Shown: positions 1 to 11,164, counted from the stretch's first letter. The stretch is DNA of 27,406 bases from Chloromonas sp. AAM2 (GCA_004335635.1 QAXH01005598.1:1158-28563); one strand, 5' to 3'. Translations and numbers: made by a program. The notes: generated by a model not told the origin, from the letters alone.

Positions 1-78
1 TTCAGTGAGACTGCGTGTCGAAGTGTTTCCGCCCGAACATAGCGTAATTCAGCCACCAAATGAGCGATTTACGGCTCC

Positions 79-145
79 AAAAAAAAGGATGTTTGCCAGT
101 TCTGGGACAGTTTCCAGAAGACATTTAAACCAGTGTGACGACAGG
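79..145 (+). repeat. Dispersed A-run repeat, copy A
   Basis: An A-run followed by GGATG and the core TTTGCCAGTTCTGGGACA. About 25 bases on there is a half-site CCAGTGTG. The same core recurs near 3551, 9011, 11444, 20031 and 20671, in both orientations. This copy has lost the left half of the second dyad that is complete in the copy at 3541. Confidence 0.7.
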
Positions 146-436
146 GAAGCCCGTGAAAGCAGGGTTTATGCCAGAGTACAAGGTCCAGGGCTAGTCACTA
201 AATCAACGAAATCAACAAAGAAAAGGAGAAGAATTCAACAAAATCGCAGAAAGTAGCTCAGTATTAGCCATCCAGTTCTATGGAATGTTATTCGTTCATG
301 TAATAAAAGTCCCAGTCATGTGAGTTCAGTTGAGCTCCGTTGTGCGCTGAAGCAAGTCTGGCTGTCCATGCTAGTATTGAAACGCCTTAATCCAAGTAAG
401 GCAAGCCAAGGAAGGACGCTGCTCGTTGTGTTGGCC

Positions 437-441
437 TTACA
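437..441 (-). promoter_or_regulatory. TGTAA polyadenylation signal
   Basis: TGTAA on the minus strand (within TTGTGTAAGG), 61 bases downstream of the stop codon at 502. This pentamer is the usual polyadenylation signal in chlorophycean algae; its use here is inferred from position. Confidence 0.4.
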
Positions 442-501
442 CAACAGGAAAGCAGCGAGCCCATGTACTGGGACAGTTGCACGGCCCACACTGTGGCGTT
501 G

Positions 502-790
502 CTACTGGGACAGCTGGTTGGAAGTCCACCACTCCAAGAGAGATGTGCCGTCTGGTGTGGTAAAGTACTTGAGAGAGAACGTGTGCTTGCACTTGGAGCA
601 ATACTTAACTGGCTGCCCTACTGGCTTGCCACTGCCATCGGTGTTCAGGGTAATAGTAGAGTCGCCCTGCTCGCCGCAAGCTGTCCGGCCATCCTTGCTG
701 CGCGCACTGGGTGGCGCGTTACGCTGTGCGCGGCCACGCACCGGACACCAACTTGGCAGACGAAGCTTCCCGTCGTGCTGCCGCTCGCAC
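502..790 (-). CDS. Terminal exon of an unrecognised gene with a CxxC motif
   Basis: On the minus strand a good acceptor (TATCGCGCAG) at about 791 opens a 95-codon frame that ends in TAG at 504-502. Codons end mostly in G or C, as in the certain genes here. The product is hydrophilic, with a CSKCKHTF segment that could hold half of a zinc site, then a short hydrophobic/aromatic tail (LLEWWTSN). A TGTAA polyadenylation signal lies at 441-437, 61 bases after the stop, which supports this as a real gene end. I could not find the upstream exon and do not recognise the family. A fragment of a transposon ORF is possible. Confidence 0.42.
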
Positions 791-1036
791 CTGCGCGATA
801 CGAGATCCCAGACACGCGTTCAGCTGATGTGTGTGATAATGCGTGTGGTTATGCAAGTCGTGCACCTGACCGACCTACATTTGAATATGCGAGCTGGCCT
901 TAGGACCTGTTCCTGCCTGTCATTGTTCATGCACTGGTGCACATCAGTGGCCCAAACAGTGAATTCTCTCAAGATGCAGACATGTGCGATTTAATGGTGA
1001 GCGCCTTGGTAACCCCTGTGTCAGACCTGCTGCACC

Positions 1037-1345
1037 CTAATCCTTGCTGTATTTCGCAGGGTCCTTGGCCTTGGCCTGCCTGTGATACTCCTTGCCATCC
1101 TGCTGGTCTGGGGCCTCCTGTGCCCACAACCCCAGGAGGTCCAATGCCTCCTGCTGAGCTGCCTCAGCCTGTAGCTGGGCACGGCTGCTGATGCTGCATG
1201 CAGCTTTGGCAGCGGCTGATCATGCAGTGCAACGACCTCGGCTGCTGATAGCGAGGGGCTGCCGCTATGCGTCTGTGCCAACAGGCGCTGCACCAGGCCA
1301 GACAGGTCCACCATGCCAGCCTGTTGCCTGAGGTTGTGGAGCATC
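1037..1345 (-). CDS. Probable last exon of an unrecognised gene, apparently frameshifted
   Basis: A minus-strand acceptor (GTCCGCTGCAG) at 1346 opens a frame beginning MLHNLRQQAGMVDLSGLVQR and continuing to about 1190. The coding signal then moves to another frame (AQLQAEAAQQEALDLLGLWA), which runs to a charged end, KDPAKYSKD, and TAG at 1039-1037. Both halves are Gln/Ala/Leu-rich, likely helical, and use G/C-ending codons. The join needs either a one-base deletion near 1180-1190 or a very short intron of about 50 bases with a poor donor. So this is either a sequence error or a broken gene. The family is not recognised. The blocks at 2299-2445 and 2560-2834 on the same strand could be earlier exons, but I could not connect them in phase. 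Confidence 0.42.
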
Positions 1346-2298
1346 CTGCAGCGGACAATAACAACAGCATGAGATTGAAGCATAATACAGGTGTGCCAGC
1401 TTCTCATGCTGCGGCCCATGCGGGCCCTGCGATCTCATGACCAGTGATTGAGCGATGGGGTTCACGCACTTGACTATGTGTTCGGGACAGCCGTGTTGTG
1501 TGGTTGTTGTCAACTTCGACAAGTTGTGCGACCAGACCAATCACATTTCAAATCCAAACCATTGCCGACACTGTCGGCGGACAAATTGCATTACGTTGTG
1601 CTTGGGGAAGCTGTCGAGAAACTGCGCAGGTCATAAGGCCGAGTCGCAGCTGTATGTACAAGAGCAGCACGACCCCTGAAAGTTGCCGCCAATTGCACAC
1701 AAAGGCTAGCTCGCCCATATTCAGGAAAGCAAACACCCATCTGCGTCCCTGTTGATGGGGCGGCGGGGTCTAAGCGGACTATCTTCCCGTGTGACCCTGT
1801 CAACGACAACAACGCGAGATGGACAAGCACAAATGTGCTGCTCGTCGTGCAGCAGTGAACATGCCGCGTCCAGGTCTTGAGCCCTCCCTACGCCAGGAGG
1901 GGCCTAGTTATCCATAGGGTAAAGGGTCAGTTGAGGCCTGGCTGGCCACCTGACCACTGGGTAATTAGGAAACGACATGACGGCGGCCTACTCGATACAT
2001 TTTTGTGCCTCACACATGTTCTCAGGAATTCAGTCTTCTGTTGTGAAGTACCATCCGATGAGTGGATTGCGGCTGGTTTGCGACCGGCACTGCAGCGCGA
2101 CGTGCGACCGCCACCTTCACACTTCCTGGCGGTCATGTTCCCCGGCAGGCTCATGTGGACCTTTGACAACCGACGTGAGTTCTGTTGATGGGACGGCGGC
2201 TGGGGGCAACGGACGGGGAAGAGGGGGATTACGGCGGGGGTGGCAGGATGGGGTTTCATATGATGCTGCCGGGCAACGCACATGAAGTGCTTGGTTCC

Positions 2299-2445
2299 CT
2301 ACTGCCAGCACCGCCAACCCATATCCTGGCCACCAACAGCAGCATCCCTCACCACCATCACCTCAATGCTCTCAATGGGGTTGGGAGGCGTGGTAAAGAG
2401 TGCCCAGTCCAATTGTTTGGCAGTGTTGTAATTGCGCATTCCCAT
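2299..2445 (-). CDS. Exon-like block, unknown product
   Basis: A 48-codon minus-strand frame from ATG at 2445 to TAG at 2301. It reads like protein (NYNTAKQLDWALFTTPPNPI and on) with balanced hydrophobic and charged residues. A TAA lies just upstream in frame, so either the ATG is a true start or the block is a remnant. The opposite strand is also open here (2185-2703), so the strand is not certain. No family recognised. Confidence 0.25.
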   Translation of the reverse strand: MGMRNYNTAKQLDWALFTTPPNPIESIEVMVVRDAAVGGQDMGWRCWQ

Positions 2446-2559
2446 CGTGCACAGTTAAGCAATTTCCAAGTAAGTGCACACTGCAAAGAAACTGACTTAA
2501 GGCTGACTAATTATCGTGCATGTGCTAGCAAAAACCGATGTTGTCTGCTGCCATGCTTT

Positions 2560-2834
2560 TTGCCCATGCCTGCAGGCGAGACAGAGGAGTCGAGGGTCGG
2601 CCCTGCGTGGCCAGTCTCGTGCCTTTCTTCGTGCACAGCCCTGGGGCTGTACAAGGTCCCGCCTGCCGAGCTGGAGCGCGGCACGGCTGAACCACCGCCC
2701 TAGTGGTAGCAACGATCCCGGTCATGCTCATATCCTCTGGTCATGTTCCTCATGGCAGATATGTGGGCGTCACCGGCGGCGGCAAGGAGCCGCAGGGGGC
2801 GATCAGGAGATGCCATGCGGGTGATGATGTAGCT
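2560..2834 (-). pseudogene. Exon-like block interrupted by a TAG
   Basis: On the minus strand an acceptor (GCATCTCTCAG) at 2835 opens a frame beginning SYIITRMASPDRPLRLLAAA. At 2702-2700 it meets TAG. The same frame then goes on for about 45 codons in the same style (GGTLYSPRAVHEERHETG). Third positions are about 70% G/C on both sides of the stop by hand count, which argues that both sides were coding. No good GT donor removes the stop while keeping this frame, so the reading is probably that of a decayed gene. Product unknown. An alternative is an unseen intron or a base error. Confidence 0.32.
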
Positions 2835-3540
2835 CTGAGAGATGCGTGGTCATGCAGAGGTGGTGCGTATGCTGCCATGGCGCACAGGTAGGTGGACCCA
2901 CCATGGGTACTGAGTTATGTTGACCCACATGCTGCTGCAACCTGTTTTATTCCGGCCAACTCCTGCACTTGGCTGCCTCTGAGCACCGCATGTTTTGGTG
3001 AGCGGCAGGTGCCATGGTATTTTGTCAACTGCATGGATGTGAGAGCTGCACAACCGAATTACCGGTATACAGTAGGATTTGTACTGTCAGAGCAGCACGT
3101 GCACACCCACCCGGGCTGATGATCAACACACAAGGTGGACTGTAAAGAGTACCGTCTCACTTCACCAGCCACCAGGAAGCAGAGCGATACAACTGAAGTG
3201 TGTACAATCCTCAGGGAGGTTTCAGGGCACAAAACACAATGCACACCGCAAACTCAATGGGCGCTTGAATGAAGGAGGGCAATCAACAAATCAACGCTAG
3301 GCGGTCTCTCTCCAGTCCAGACAATGGCATTACGTGTAGGCCTGTCCGCTGTAGGAGGGTTGTACCAAAGTACTGCATGCGGTCAACCTGTGCTGAACGA
3401 ATGCCAAATACTGTATGCTGACAACCTTGCAGGCTGAAGCCTTCGACACATTCTGAAGTCTGCTACAGTTGCAATTTGCGCACCTGGCTGCCAACGATGT
3501 GCTGCAAACGATGAAGACTGCATGCGTATCGACAGTCGGC

Positions 3541-3600
3541 CAAAAAGAAGTTTGCCAGTTCTGGGACAATTTGAGTGTCTTGCACTGGAACCAGTGTGGT
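3541..3600 (+). repeat. Dispersed A-run repeat, copy B (most complete)
   Basis: A-rich start, then GAAG and the core TTTGCCAGTTCTGGGACA, a 16-base spacer, then a perfect dyad CACTGGAACCAGTG at 3583-3596. The core holds its own dyad (CCAG, two bases, CTGG). This is the reference copy for the family. Confidence 0.75.
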
Positions 3601-3660
3601 GCCATTTGTCCTGCATGATTTGGTTCACACTTCGCCCGCCGTGTAGAGGAGTCGAATGAG

Positions 3661-3700
3661 TGCCAGTCCTGGGACAATCCTTGTGAACACAGTGTGGTGA
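3661..3700 (+). repeat. Dispersed A-run repeat, copy C (diverged)
   Basis: TGCCAGTCCTGGGACAAT followed by CAGTGTGGTG, matching copy B with a shortened spacer and no A-run. It lies about 110 bases after copy B in the same direction. Confidence 0.5.
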
Positions 3701-4578
3701 TATGTGTGTATAAAGACCTGAGTATTATGGCGTGGTGGACAAACACCATGGTCTGTATAGCGTGTTGATGTAAGCAGACTCCTCAGTAGGTCTCTTGAAA
3801 ACAGAACTTGACTGGCCTGACGATGACATGCAACCAATTGACGGGGTGAGTTGTGTCGCTGCGGTTCTTTGATGTTTGGTAGTTTTTTGCTAGCTGCCTA
3901 TTTAGAGCTGACGTTGAGAACCTGGGGCGTTATCGAAGTTAGAGCCATCCCTTTGTGCGGGTGCCTTGGACGCAGCCTTGACAGCCGCAGGTTGAAGCAG
4001 AAGCCAGCGTGAGATGCGGGCAAGCGTTGTCGCCGACGGATGGCATCTGTAGTGTTTTTCAGGAATGGAAGAAATGCCTCGCTGAATGGCGGATACGAGA
4101 GTGGGGCGGATTACAGGAGTCCCGTACGCCAGTGTTTTGCTGCTCAACAACCATGCTCGGGTAGATGAAACAGTGTCGAGGGTATAGCACTGAGATCTTG
4201 AGGGTGAGCGCAAGACAAGTACAGGCAATTTGGAAACCCAATTTGCTCTGCCGCAGCTCAGTAGGTACTGGGCGCCTTGTCCCAAGGGGACTTTAACCCC
4301 ACCGACCCGTTCAAAGGCCCGGTATATGTCGCGAACCACCGAGGGTGCGACCACTGTAGCCAGGGCTACCTGTCCGTTACGTGTGAGCAGTAACAAACCT
4401 TTCCTCCTTTTGGCTTGGCTTAGCAATTCCTTTTGAAGCGTCTGGATACACGGCACAATCACTCTGCGATCTATAAACCACAATTAAGGTGCTTGAATGT
4501 AACTGCTCACGGACCGGTCTCCTTCGTACTGACTTCCGTAAATCAACAATGCTTATTTGAGGGGCTTCTGAACTCGTT

Positions 4579-7500
4579 ATGGCCCATCTCTCTCTGCCAG
4601 GCGAGCAGGGTTCGCCAGCAGAGATTTCGAGTGAGGAGCGAATATCCAGAGAGCAGACCGTGGGTCTGGTGCTCGCTATCAGCTCTTCTATCTTCATCGG
4701 AGCTAGCTTCATTGTCAAGAAGCGTGGTCTGCGCCTGGCTGGCTCCAGCGGATTACGGGCAGGTGCTTACACACCCGCATGGAAGTCCATGCCGCTGTTC
4801 ACAGCCAACAATTGCATGCGACACATGTCCAGCAGGCAAATGGGCTATTTAGAGAAGGAGCCAGCCCTCCACATGCCAAGTGCGCCAATTGTTGAGCCTG
4901 GTTGACATGCCTGACACCATGCATGATGCCTGACACACAGCTGGTCCTCCATGCACGCAGGCATGGGTGGGTTCTCGTACCTACGAGAACCCACCTGGTG
5001 GGCAGGTTTAATTTCAATGGTTGTGGGCGAGGCAGCCAACTTTGCGGCGTACGCGTTTGCTCCTGCTATTCTTGTCACCCCGCTGGGTGCTCTCAGCATC
5101 ATTGTCAGGTGCGTTTCTACCATTACTGCACGGTGCACAGCTGATCAGCTGGTGCTGCTGCCACCTTGTGCACTCAGCCCATGTATCATCGCAGTCCTTG
5201 GTGCTCCGGGGCTCAAAATTATCAACAGGACCCACAAGCAACTCACATACAGTACAGTACAGTACAAATTTCAAGAACCATCATTTCCAACACAGACACA
5301 CCACGTGCACAAACAAGGGCTTCACGCATGCAACCTGCCCTTTCAGCCGACTCAGCTGGACTTTAAGCAACTATCTTCCATGCATGTGCCTGCCCCCCGT
5401 AATTGCAGTGCTATCTTGGCGCACATGCTGCTCAACGAGCGCTTAAACGTGTTTGGGATGCTGGGCTGTGTGCTGTGCATCACGGGCTCCGTCACCATCG
5501 TTCTACATGCGCCCCCGGAGCGGGCCATAGCCTCTGTCGTCGAGGTCTGGCAACTAGCCATGCAGCCATGTGAGTGCATGCATGTAAGCAGGATTTACAA
5601 GCAACAGCAACTGCAGGAACAGATCAGCTAGCATAAAGGGCGCCAGGCGAACTTTGTGTTGATCACGTCATCAAACCGAATTGCACCATGTCACACTGCT
5701 GATCATGTCACGGAAGGCTTATGGCTTGGGATCACCACCAATTTGGTGGTCAATTCATACCACGCTCATTTGATAAATCCCAACGCCTGGATCATCCTGG
5801 GATCACAGCATGCCCCTCTGCCTTGCAGCTCATGACATGCCCACATGCTGCCCTATAGTAACGTGTGCCCTGGTCTGCTGTGTGCAGTGTTCCTTGGGTA
5901 TGCCATCAGCGCCATCACGTTCACCGGCTTCCTCATGTGGGTGGTTGCGCCTGTGCACGGCACTTCAAACATCTTCGTGTACCTGGCCATATGCTCACTG
6001 GCAGGCTCCTTGTCGGTCATGAGCTGCAAGGTAAGCCAGGGAGGGGGATGGCAAGCAAGGAGCCTGTGGCTGTCACCATCTGGCGTTTGGAGGCGCCAGC
6101 TGGAAGTGCAAGCAATAAGGCAACGGCTTCCCAGGTTTGCAAGCGGCAGAGATTAACTCTGTGCTGAGCTCGTGCATCAGAGCCAACTCTGTGCTGAGCT
6201 CGTGCATCAGAGCAGGCCTGATGATAGTCGTTTTTGCAAGGGAGCAACCCACACTGCCAGAGCAGAGCTTAGTACCGCCCGGTCTTGCTTGGGCAGGCAG
6301 GTTGCTTCAGCACAACTGCGGATCGCCAGCGTCAGCACTGGTGCCCCCTGCAGGTTGCTTCATGATTCAGGGCTCGCAGCTCGTGTCCTGCTGCCCTGCC
6401 GCCTGCAGGCCCTGGGCATTGCCATCAAGCTCACCTTGCAAGGGGACAATCAGCTCACACACATAGAAACGTACTTCTGCCTAGGGGTAAGTGCAGCTCA
6501 CAGCCATGCGCATTTGGCAATCGTAAATGCTTCCTGGTTTGGGTTATGGAGACATATGGCACGCTAGCACATGCACAATGCATACCTGGCCACGATTGAT
6601 CAATGGATAAAAAGCAAGCATGTGTCGTCCAGCTGATCGGCGTGTGGGACGGCAGCTGACGAGCGTGATCAGCCTGTGGAGAGAGGTGCGCTTGCATTGC
6701 CAGACACCATAGCACAGTGAATCTTTTCCGCCATGTAACTGGTGTTCATTGATCACACTGGGTGGTTCATGGGTGCATTGATCACACTGGGTGGATTGAT
6801 CACACTGGGTGGTTCATCAGTAGGCGTTACATCGGCGAGGCGGTGTTGTGCGCGTGTGCAGGTGGTGCTGTGCTGCGTGCTCACACAAATGAACTACCTG
6901 AACAAGGTGAGCAGAGACACGCTATCATGTACAAGCACACAGGGCACACGGCGACAGGCTTATCAGGTTCATGCCGCCCTTGCGATTACACAAGTCTTTG
7001 CTTTGACAATCTTGGCCGGCTGTACAGTCAAGACCACTTGCTGGGCGCACCCAGGCACAAAAGACCTGGTTGAGGAGCGCAGGCGTGCCGCCTTCCAATG
7101 GCTGACCCCGCTGAACCTATTGATGCATTCTGAGCTGATTGCAGCTGTGTGTATGGCATTCTTGCAGGCCTTGGATCTGTACAACACGGCCATCGTGAGC
7201 CCTGTGTACTACGTCATGTTCACCACGCTCACCATACTGGCATCGGTCATACTGTTCCAGGTGTGAGAGAGCACTGCTCTCGCGTCTAACATGGTGCAAG
7301 CACTGCCACGATGCAAGTGCGGCAACAAATACAAATGATACTGCAACTAATGTACAAATCTAGTGGCAAGTTTGATGTGCTAGTGAGCCACGTGTCTCTG
7401 TGATCAAATCCTCACCCAACTCGGAAACAGATCAATTGCCACGCACTACAATTCATGATTCTGGTGTCTCCAATCATGAATGCTTTGTCATGTTGAATGC

Positions 7501-7907
7501 CATTGTCATGCCGAGCTTTCTCATGCCTCTTGCTCCTGATGTTGCCTCTTTAGGACGTTCAGAGCATCATACAGATCGCGACGGAGGCCTGTGGGTTCCT
7601 GACCATTGTGGCGGGCACCTTCCTGCTGCATGCAACCAAGGACATGGAGTGCAGCATAGCAGACATCCTCAGACTGCCCAAGCAAGTGACGCCGGCCAAC
7701 ATGGGGGAGCGGTCTTCCTCTGCCGGCATTCTGCTGAATAGTGTGAAGGACAGGGAGGTGGCAAGGGAACGGTCTGTGTCACAGTTGGGCCATGCAGCCG
7801 ATGGGCATTCGTATCATGCAGTAGGGTTAGATGAGGGAGGCACTGGTATTGGCAATGGCAGCAGGCCCGCGTATGGCAATGCAGCCGGTGCCAGTTGGCT
7901 CAAATAA
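4579..7907 (+). CDS. NIPA-type magnesium transporter, complete, eight exons
   Basis: Exons: 4579-4762, 4961-5108, 5409-5569, 5888-6030, 6409-6486, 6862-6906, 7168-7260, 7554-7907. All junctions are GT-AG and stay in phase, giving 401 aa ending in TAA. The protein is a multi-pass membrane protein of the NIPA/DUF803 family (Mg2+ and other divalent cation transport at plasma membrane or endosomes, by family knowledge). Visible family blocks: SSSIFIGASFIVKKRGL (about residues 34-51, first membrane helix), NFAAYAFAPAILVTPLGALS in exon 2, LNERLNVFGMLGCVLCITGS in exon 3, the CSLAGSLSVMS stretch in exon 4, ALGIAIKLTLQGDNQL in exon 5, LTQMNYLNKALDLYNTA across exons 6-7, YYVMFTTLTILASVILFQD across exons 7-8, and GTFLLHATKDM in exon 8. 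The start has 26 residues before the first helix, normal for algal and plant members. The last ~100 residues are a hydrophilic cytosolic tail without a known domain. Nothing is missing or broken. Confidence 0.95.
6155..6214 (+). repeat. 30-bp tandem duplication in NIPA intron 4
   Basis: Two exact-looking copies of a 30-base unit starting AACTCTGTGCTGAGCTCGTG, at 6155 and 6185. It lies inside the intron between exons 4 and 5. Confidence 0.85.
6748..6812 (+). repeat. Short tandem repeat in NIPA intron 5
   Basis: Three copies of ATTGATCACACTGGGTGG at 6748, 6777 and 6795; the first spacing carries an extra 11 bases. Each unit holds the palindrome TGATCA. Confidence 0.85.
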
Positions 7908-8824
7908 CAGCCACTGTGTGTTGTTCTGAAAGTGTACAGCAGACTATAACTGATAGCTATACACGTGTTTGAAACCTGAGTAGCTACTTGATGCTCTGTC
8001 GGTGGCCTAGCCTTGACTAGGTTTGACTCACTGCTTTGCCAAATGTCAGCAACATTGATATCCATTGCTAGTTGTCTGAGATGTTCAGACTGCTCTGCAC
8101 TTTACTGATAGCACGAGCGCAGCCTCTTGTTGAACACCTCGGTTATGTGTTGTGGGTGCTGATGACAATGGCCCACATGCTGCTGTTGATGCCAGTGAAC
8201 TGTGACAGTGAACCCCTCCATCATTGCCTCATGTGAAACACTTGCATATTTCAAGCATGAAGTCAGAAATGCCTTCTAGCGATGTGACATCTTCCGACGG
8301 CCTGGCTCATAGCCCTGAGTCATTGTGGTCTGCAATGGCCTTGTGCTTACTGTGAGCTGGCCTACAGAATGATGTTTGCAGGGTCATGAGAGGTTATCTA
8401 CTAAGGTTTCAGGGCAACCTTTGCCCTGGGGATGAGAAACTGCGGAACAGGCCAAGGCAGGGTACAACTGTACTGGTATACTGGTATCCAATGAACCGAA
8501 CTAGCGGATCGATTACGCGTGGAGAGTGAGGTGGATGTGTGCGACAACACCTAGGAGGACCTTGAACTGTTTGTAGCATGTGCATGCCAAAGCAGCCGCA
8601 AGGGCCGTCGGGAGGCGGACTTGATGTTCTAATTTGTGGCCAGTCGTTTGAACGCCTCGTAACCTACTACAGAGTTGCTGCATCTAGCAAGGGAAGAGAG
8701 TAAAGTTGATCAGCTTGTGGCCGATAACAGCGAGCATCAGAACACAGATTTTTTGTTTTGCATCAGTCATGTAGGTGCATTCAATGATTGTATGCCCATC
8801 GTAACGCCCGTAACGCCCATGTAT

Positions 8825-8985
8825 GCCCATCGTATAAAACATATATACCATGACATGATACCATCATACATGATACCATACCATATGTACATCACATATA
8901 TGTACCATACCATATGTACATATATGTATATATATATACATATGTACCATGTATATATGTACATATGTATGTAAATATTATATAA
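8825..8985. repeat. AT-rich imperfect palindrome with TATGTACA units
   Basis: Tracts built from TACCATA, TATGTACA and (TA)n. Around 8925-8940 the sequence turns on itself: CATATGTACATATATGTATA is followed by TATATATACATATGTACCAT, then more TATGTACA. The arms are about 35 bases and imperfect. The left side has three variants of TGCCCATCGTA / CGCCCGTA near 8790-8835. No coding function is suggested. Confidence 0.7.
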
Positions 8986-9043
8986 TTGTCATCCCAGTGT
9001 CATCCCATAATTGTCCCAGAACTGGCAAACTTCTTTTTTTTTG
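8982..9043 (-). repeat. Dispersed A-run repeat, copy D
   Basis: On the minus strand: A-run, GAAG, the core TTTGCCAGTTCTGGGACA, then ATTATGGG and CACTGGGATGAC. On the plus strand the motif ATAATTGTC..CCCAG appears twice in a row (8982 and 9008), so this copy has a small internal duplication. It abuts the AT-rich palindrome. Confidence 0.7.
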
Positions 9044-11116
9044 TAGGAAGGGTTTGCATAATAGGACACCTGGGTCATGAAGGGAACAGGGGTGAAGCTG
9101 TCCGGCGTACAGTAAACCCTAAAGACGTGACCCTTCAAGGGGCTTGCAACCCCAACGCACTCGCAAAAATGGTGGGTCGCCATTTCTGAGAGGCGTCAAG
9201 GCTATCCCCTCAAACAGCATTTAAATCCAGAGCATTGTCCCATGCTCGTCCAAACTTGATCAAGTCATGTCATGTGCCCCACTTGACTTCCTACACGACA
9301 ACAGCAAACCATGCAGCGCAAGACACAGACCGGACAGTTTTCTTAGCATTGATAATGCACGGGCTGTCCAGCCATTCGGGTATACCCCTCCTGATCCCTC
9401 TCCTGGTTCCGTCTATGACATTCGAGAAACAAATAAAAACAAGAAGAACAAAAAGACGACACGAACCCCGACTTCCAAAGCCCATTCCATGTGTGGCATT
9501 TCCTAGAGAGAGCAGAGCAGCAAGTCTGGTTTGCACGTCACATAATGAACATCGGGCAGTTCACGAGCCAATTTAGATGCAAGGCTGGGAGTCTGCCTGC
9601 AGCAGCAAAGACGCCAAATGTCATGTGGGTTCTGGTTTAACGAAGGTATGCCATAGCCAAGCTCTTGTCGGAGATTGAACAGGTACATAGGGTACACCCG
9701 TTGCAGGTGCACACTTCAGGTGCACCTGTGTGGTACTAGAGTTGTGTCCTCCTGGGTACATACCGAGCATCTAGCAGCATGTCACCACCACGCCACAGAG
9801 GCTGTGCCCAAGTACATCTCCCATACCTGCCTGACTCTGATCCAAAGAATCAACCTGCACAAGCCAAAAGGGACGGGTGTACATAGAAATCATTCCCTGT
9901 TCAGCTCAAAGTCAAACAATCTGAATGTGCGTACAGTCACTGATGCATGCACAAGCGCATTTTCTGAAGTCACAATTTATCAGGCGTTGATGGTCAAGCG
10001 CACACCCGTTTACACAGTATACACAATAACGTACATGTCACAGAGAAGCTGAAGAGGCCCAATGGCATGCTCGCAATGCTGATTGCCCGCAGCACGCTAT
10101 GTTAGCAACGAAATGCGAATTAACAGTTGCAGGATCACAAAAGGCGGTCCTGATAACCGGCATCCAGGCCTGTTCCTTGCAATCGTCCCATCAGACATCA
10201 CAATTTCCAAGCAGCAGGACATCATCGTACATGACGGCAAAAAACAAGTTCCTTGCAGCAAGCCTGGGCACCCTTGTCGCTGCATGGACATGACATTCCG
10301 TCCCTGATGACAACAGCCCAGGTCGCTAGTAGAACCACTGATCACCAACTTGAATGTCAAAGCTTTGCCCCGTTCCAGCGACAGGGCACTGGCCATGAAC
10401 GCACAGGACTGCAGCAAACTCCATGCACTTGCACGGCTCGCCCAGTACGTCCTGCCACCTAATGGGCCTGGAAAACGAGCTGTCTCCGCCGTTCTTGAAA
10501 GGCGTGTTGTCAGCTCAGTAATAGTTTCAAACGGCAGTCAGGCACAGCAAAAGGTGGTGACCCACTGCTACCATCACCACTGCTTAATCGATCAGCACAG
10601 TGAAGAGGTTCAAGTGTGCCGTGTGCACGCCGTGCTTGATGTTGTTATGCAATTCCATTGCTACCTTAATTGCGATTCTGCAGTGATGAGGTCCCCTAGT
10701 CACACTCTGGTCTGCAGATTCCAGCATGCGTCAGCGCGTGCTGTTTTGGTTGCACACTGTGTTGCAGACTGTTGCTTGAGCTTGTTGTGCAGTCCCAAGT
10801 GGTCCCATCCCCTTCTCACAGCCAGCAGTTGCACTGCATGTAATGGTTAGTACACACTTGCACTTGCTCACTTGCCGCCATGCTCAATGCAATCTTGCTG
10901 ACCAGTTCGTCCTCTGTTTGTGCATGTATTGATGCCCGGTGAAGAGCTCCATCAGGGTCATGCCTACGTCTACATCATAGCTGCACCAACAAAGCAGAAC
11001 TGTGCGCCTACTGGTTTGTCATATGAAATCCAGTGCCACATGGTGTTCAAACAAGCACCTCACCTGTTGTCTGACCTGGGCATGGAGCATGTCCACTGGG
11101 CGTTCCCGGTCTGGTG

Positions 11117-11121
11117 TTACA
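11117..11121 (-). promoter_or_regulatory. TGTAA polyadenylation signal of the F-box/LRR gene
   Basis: TGTAA on the minus strand, 44 bases downstream of the TAA stop at 11165. Position and sequence fit a chlorophycean polyadenylation signal. Confidence 0.55.
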
Positions 11122-11164
11122 AATGAAGCACTCTCCCCGCAATCGAGCCGGAAGATGGCATGGT

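Larger units (their letters stand above)
2850..4578. other. Spacer without a convincing gene
   Basis: Holds two partial copies of the dispersed repeat (3541-3600 and 3661-3700). A 193-codon minus-strand frame at 3902-4483 has no methionine at all and starts right after a TAA, so I do not call it a gene, although it could be an exon spliced to something upstream. The last bases before 4579 are the upstream region of the NIPA gene; no clear TATA box is seen. Confidence 0.5.
7908..11164. other. Long spacer between NIPA and the F-box/LRR gene
   Basis: No gene is supported here. It holds the 3' UTR of the NIPA gene (no TGTAA seen), the AT-rich palindrome at 8825-8985, and repeat copy D. One plus-strand frame stays open from about 10083 to 10850 apart from two adjacent TGA codons at 10305-10310; its composition is protein-like but no family is evident. 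Another plus frame (10920-11126) ends head-on against the F-box/LRR gene. Such frames are near chance length for this much sequence. Confidence 0.5.

Noticed and set aside
320..994. A 224-codon plus-strand frame
   Set aside because: It is opposite the minus-strand exon at 502-790, which has better codon use, a good acceptor and a TGTAA signal. The plus frame is rich in Cys, Arg and Leu in the way typical of a shadow frame.
2039..2173. A plus-strand exon-like stretch ending in a perfect donor (GAC/GTGAGT)
   Set aside because: No acceptor of quality and no downstream exon in phase; the opposite strand is also open, so I could not choose.
3902..4483. A 193-codon minus-strand frame divergent from the NIPA gene
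   Set aside because: It has no methionine and begins right after a stop; no domain is recognised and no TGTAA follows. A frame this long is close to what chance gives in 27 kb of six-frame sequence.
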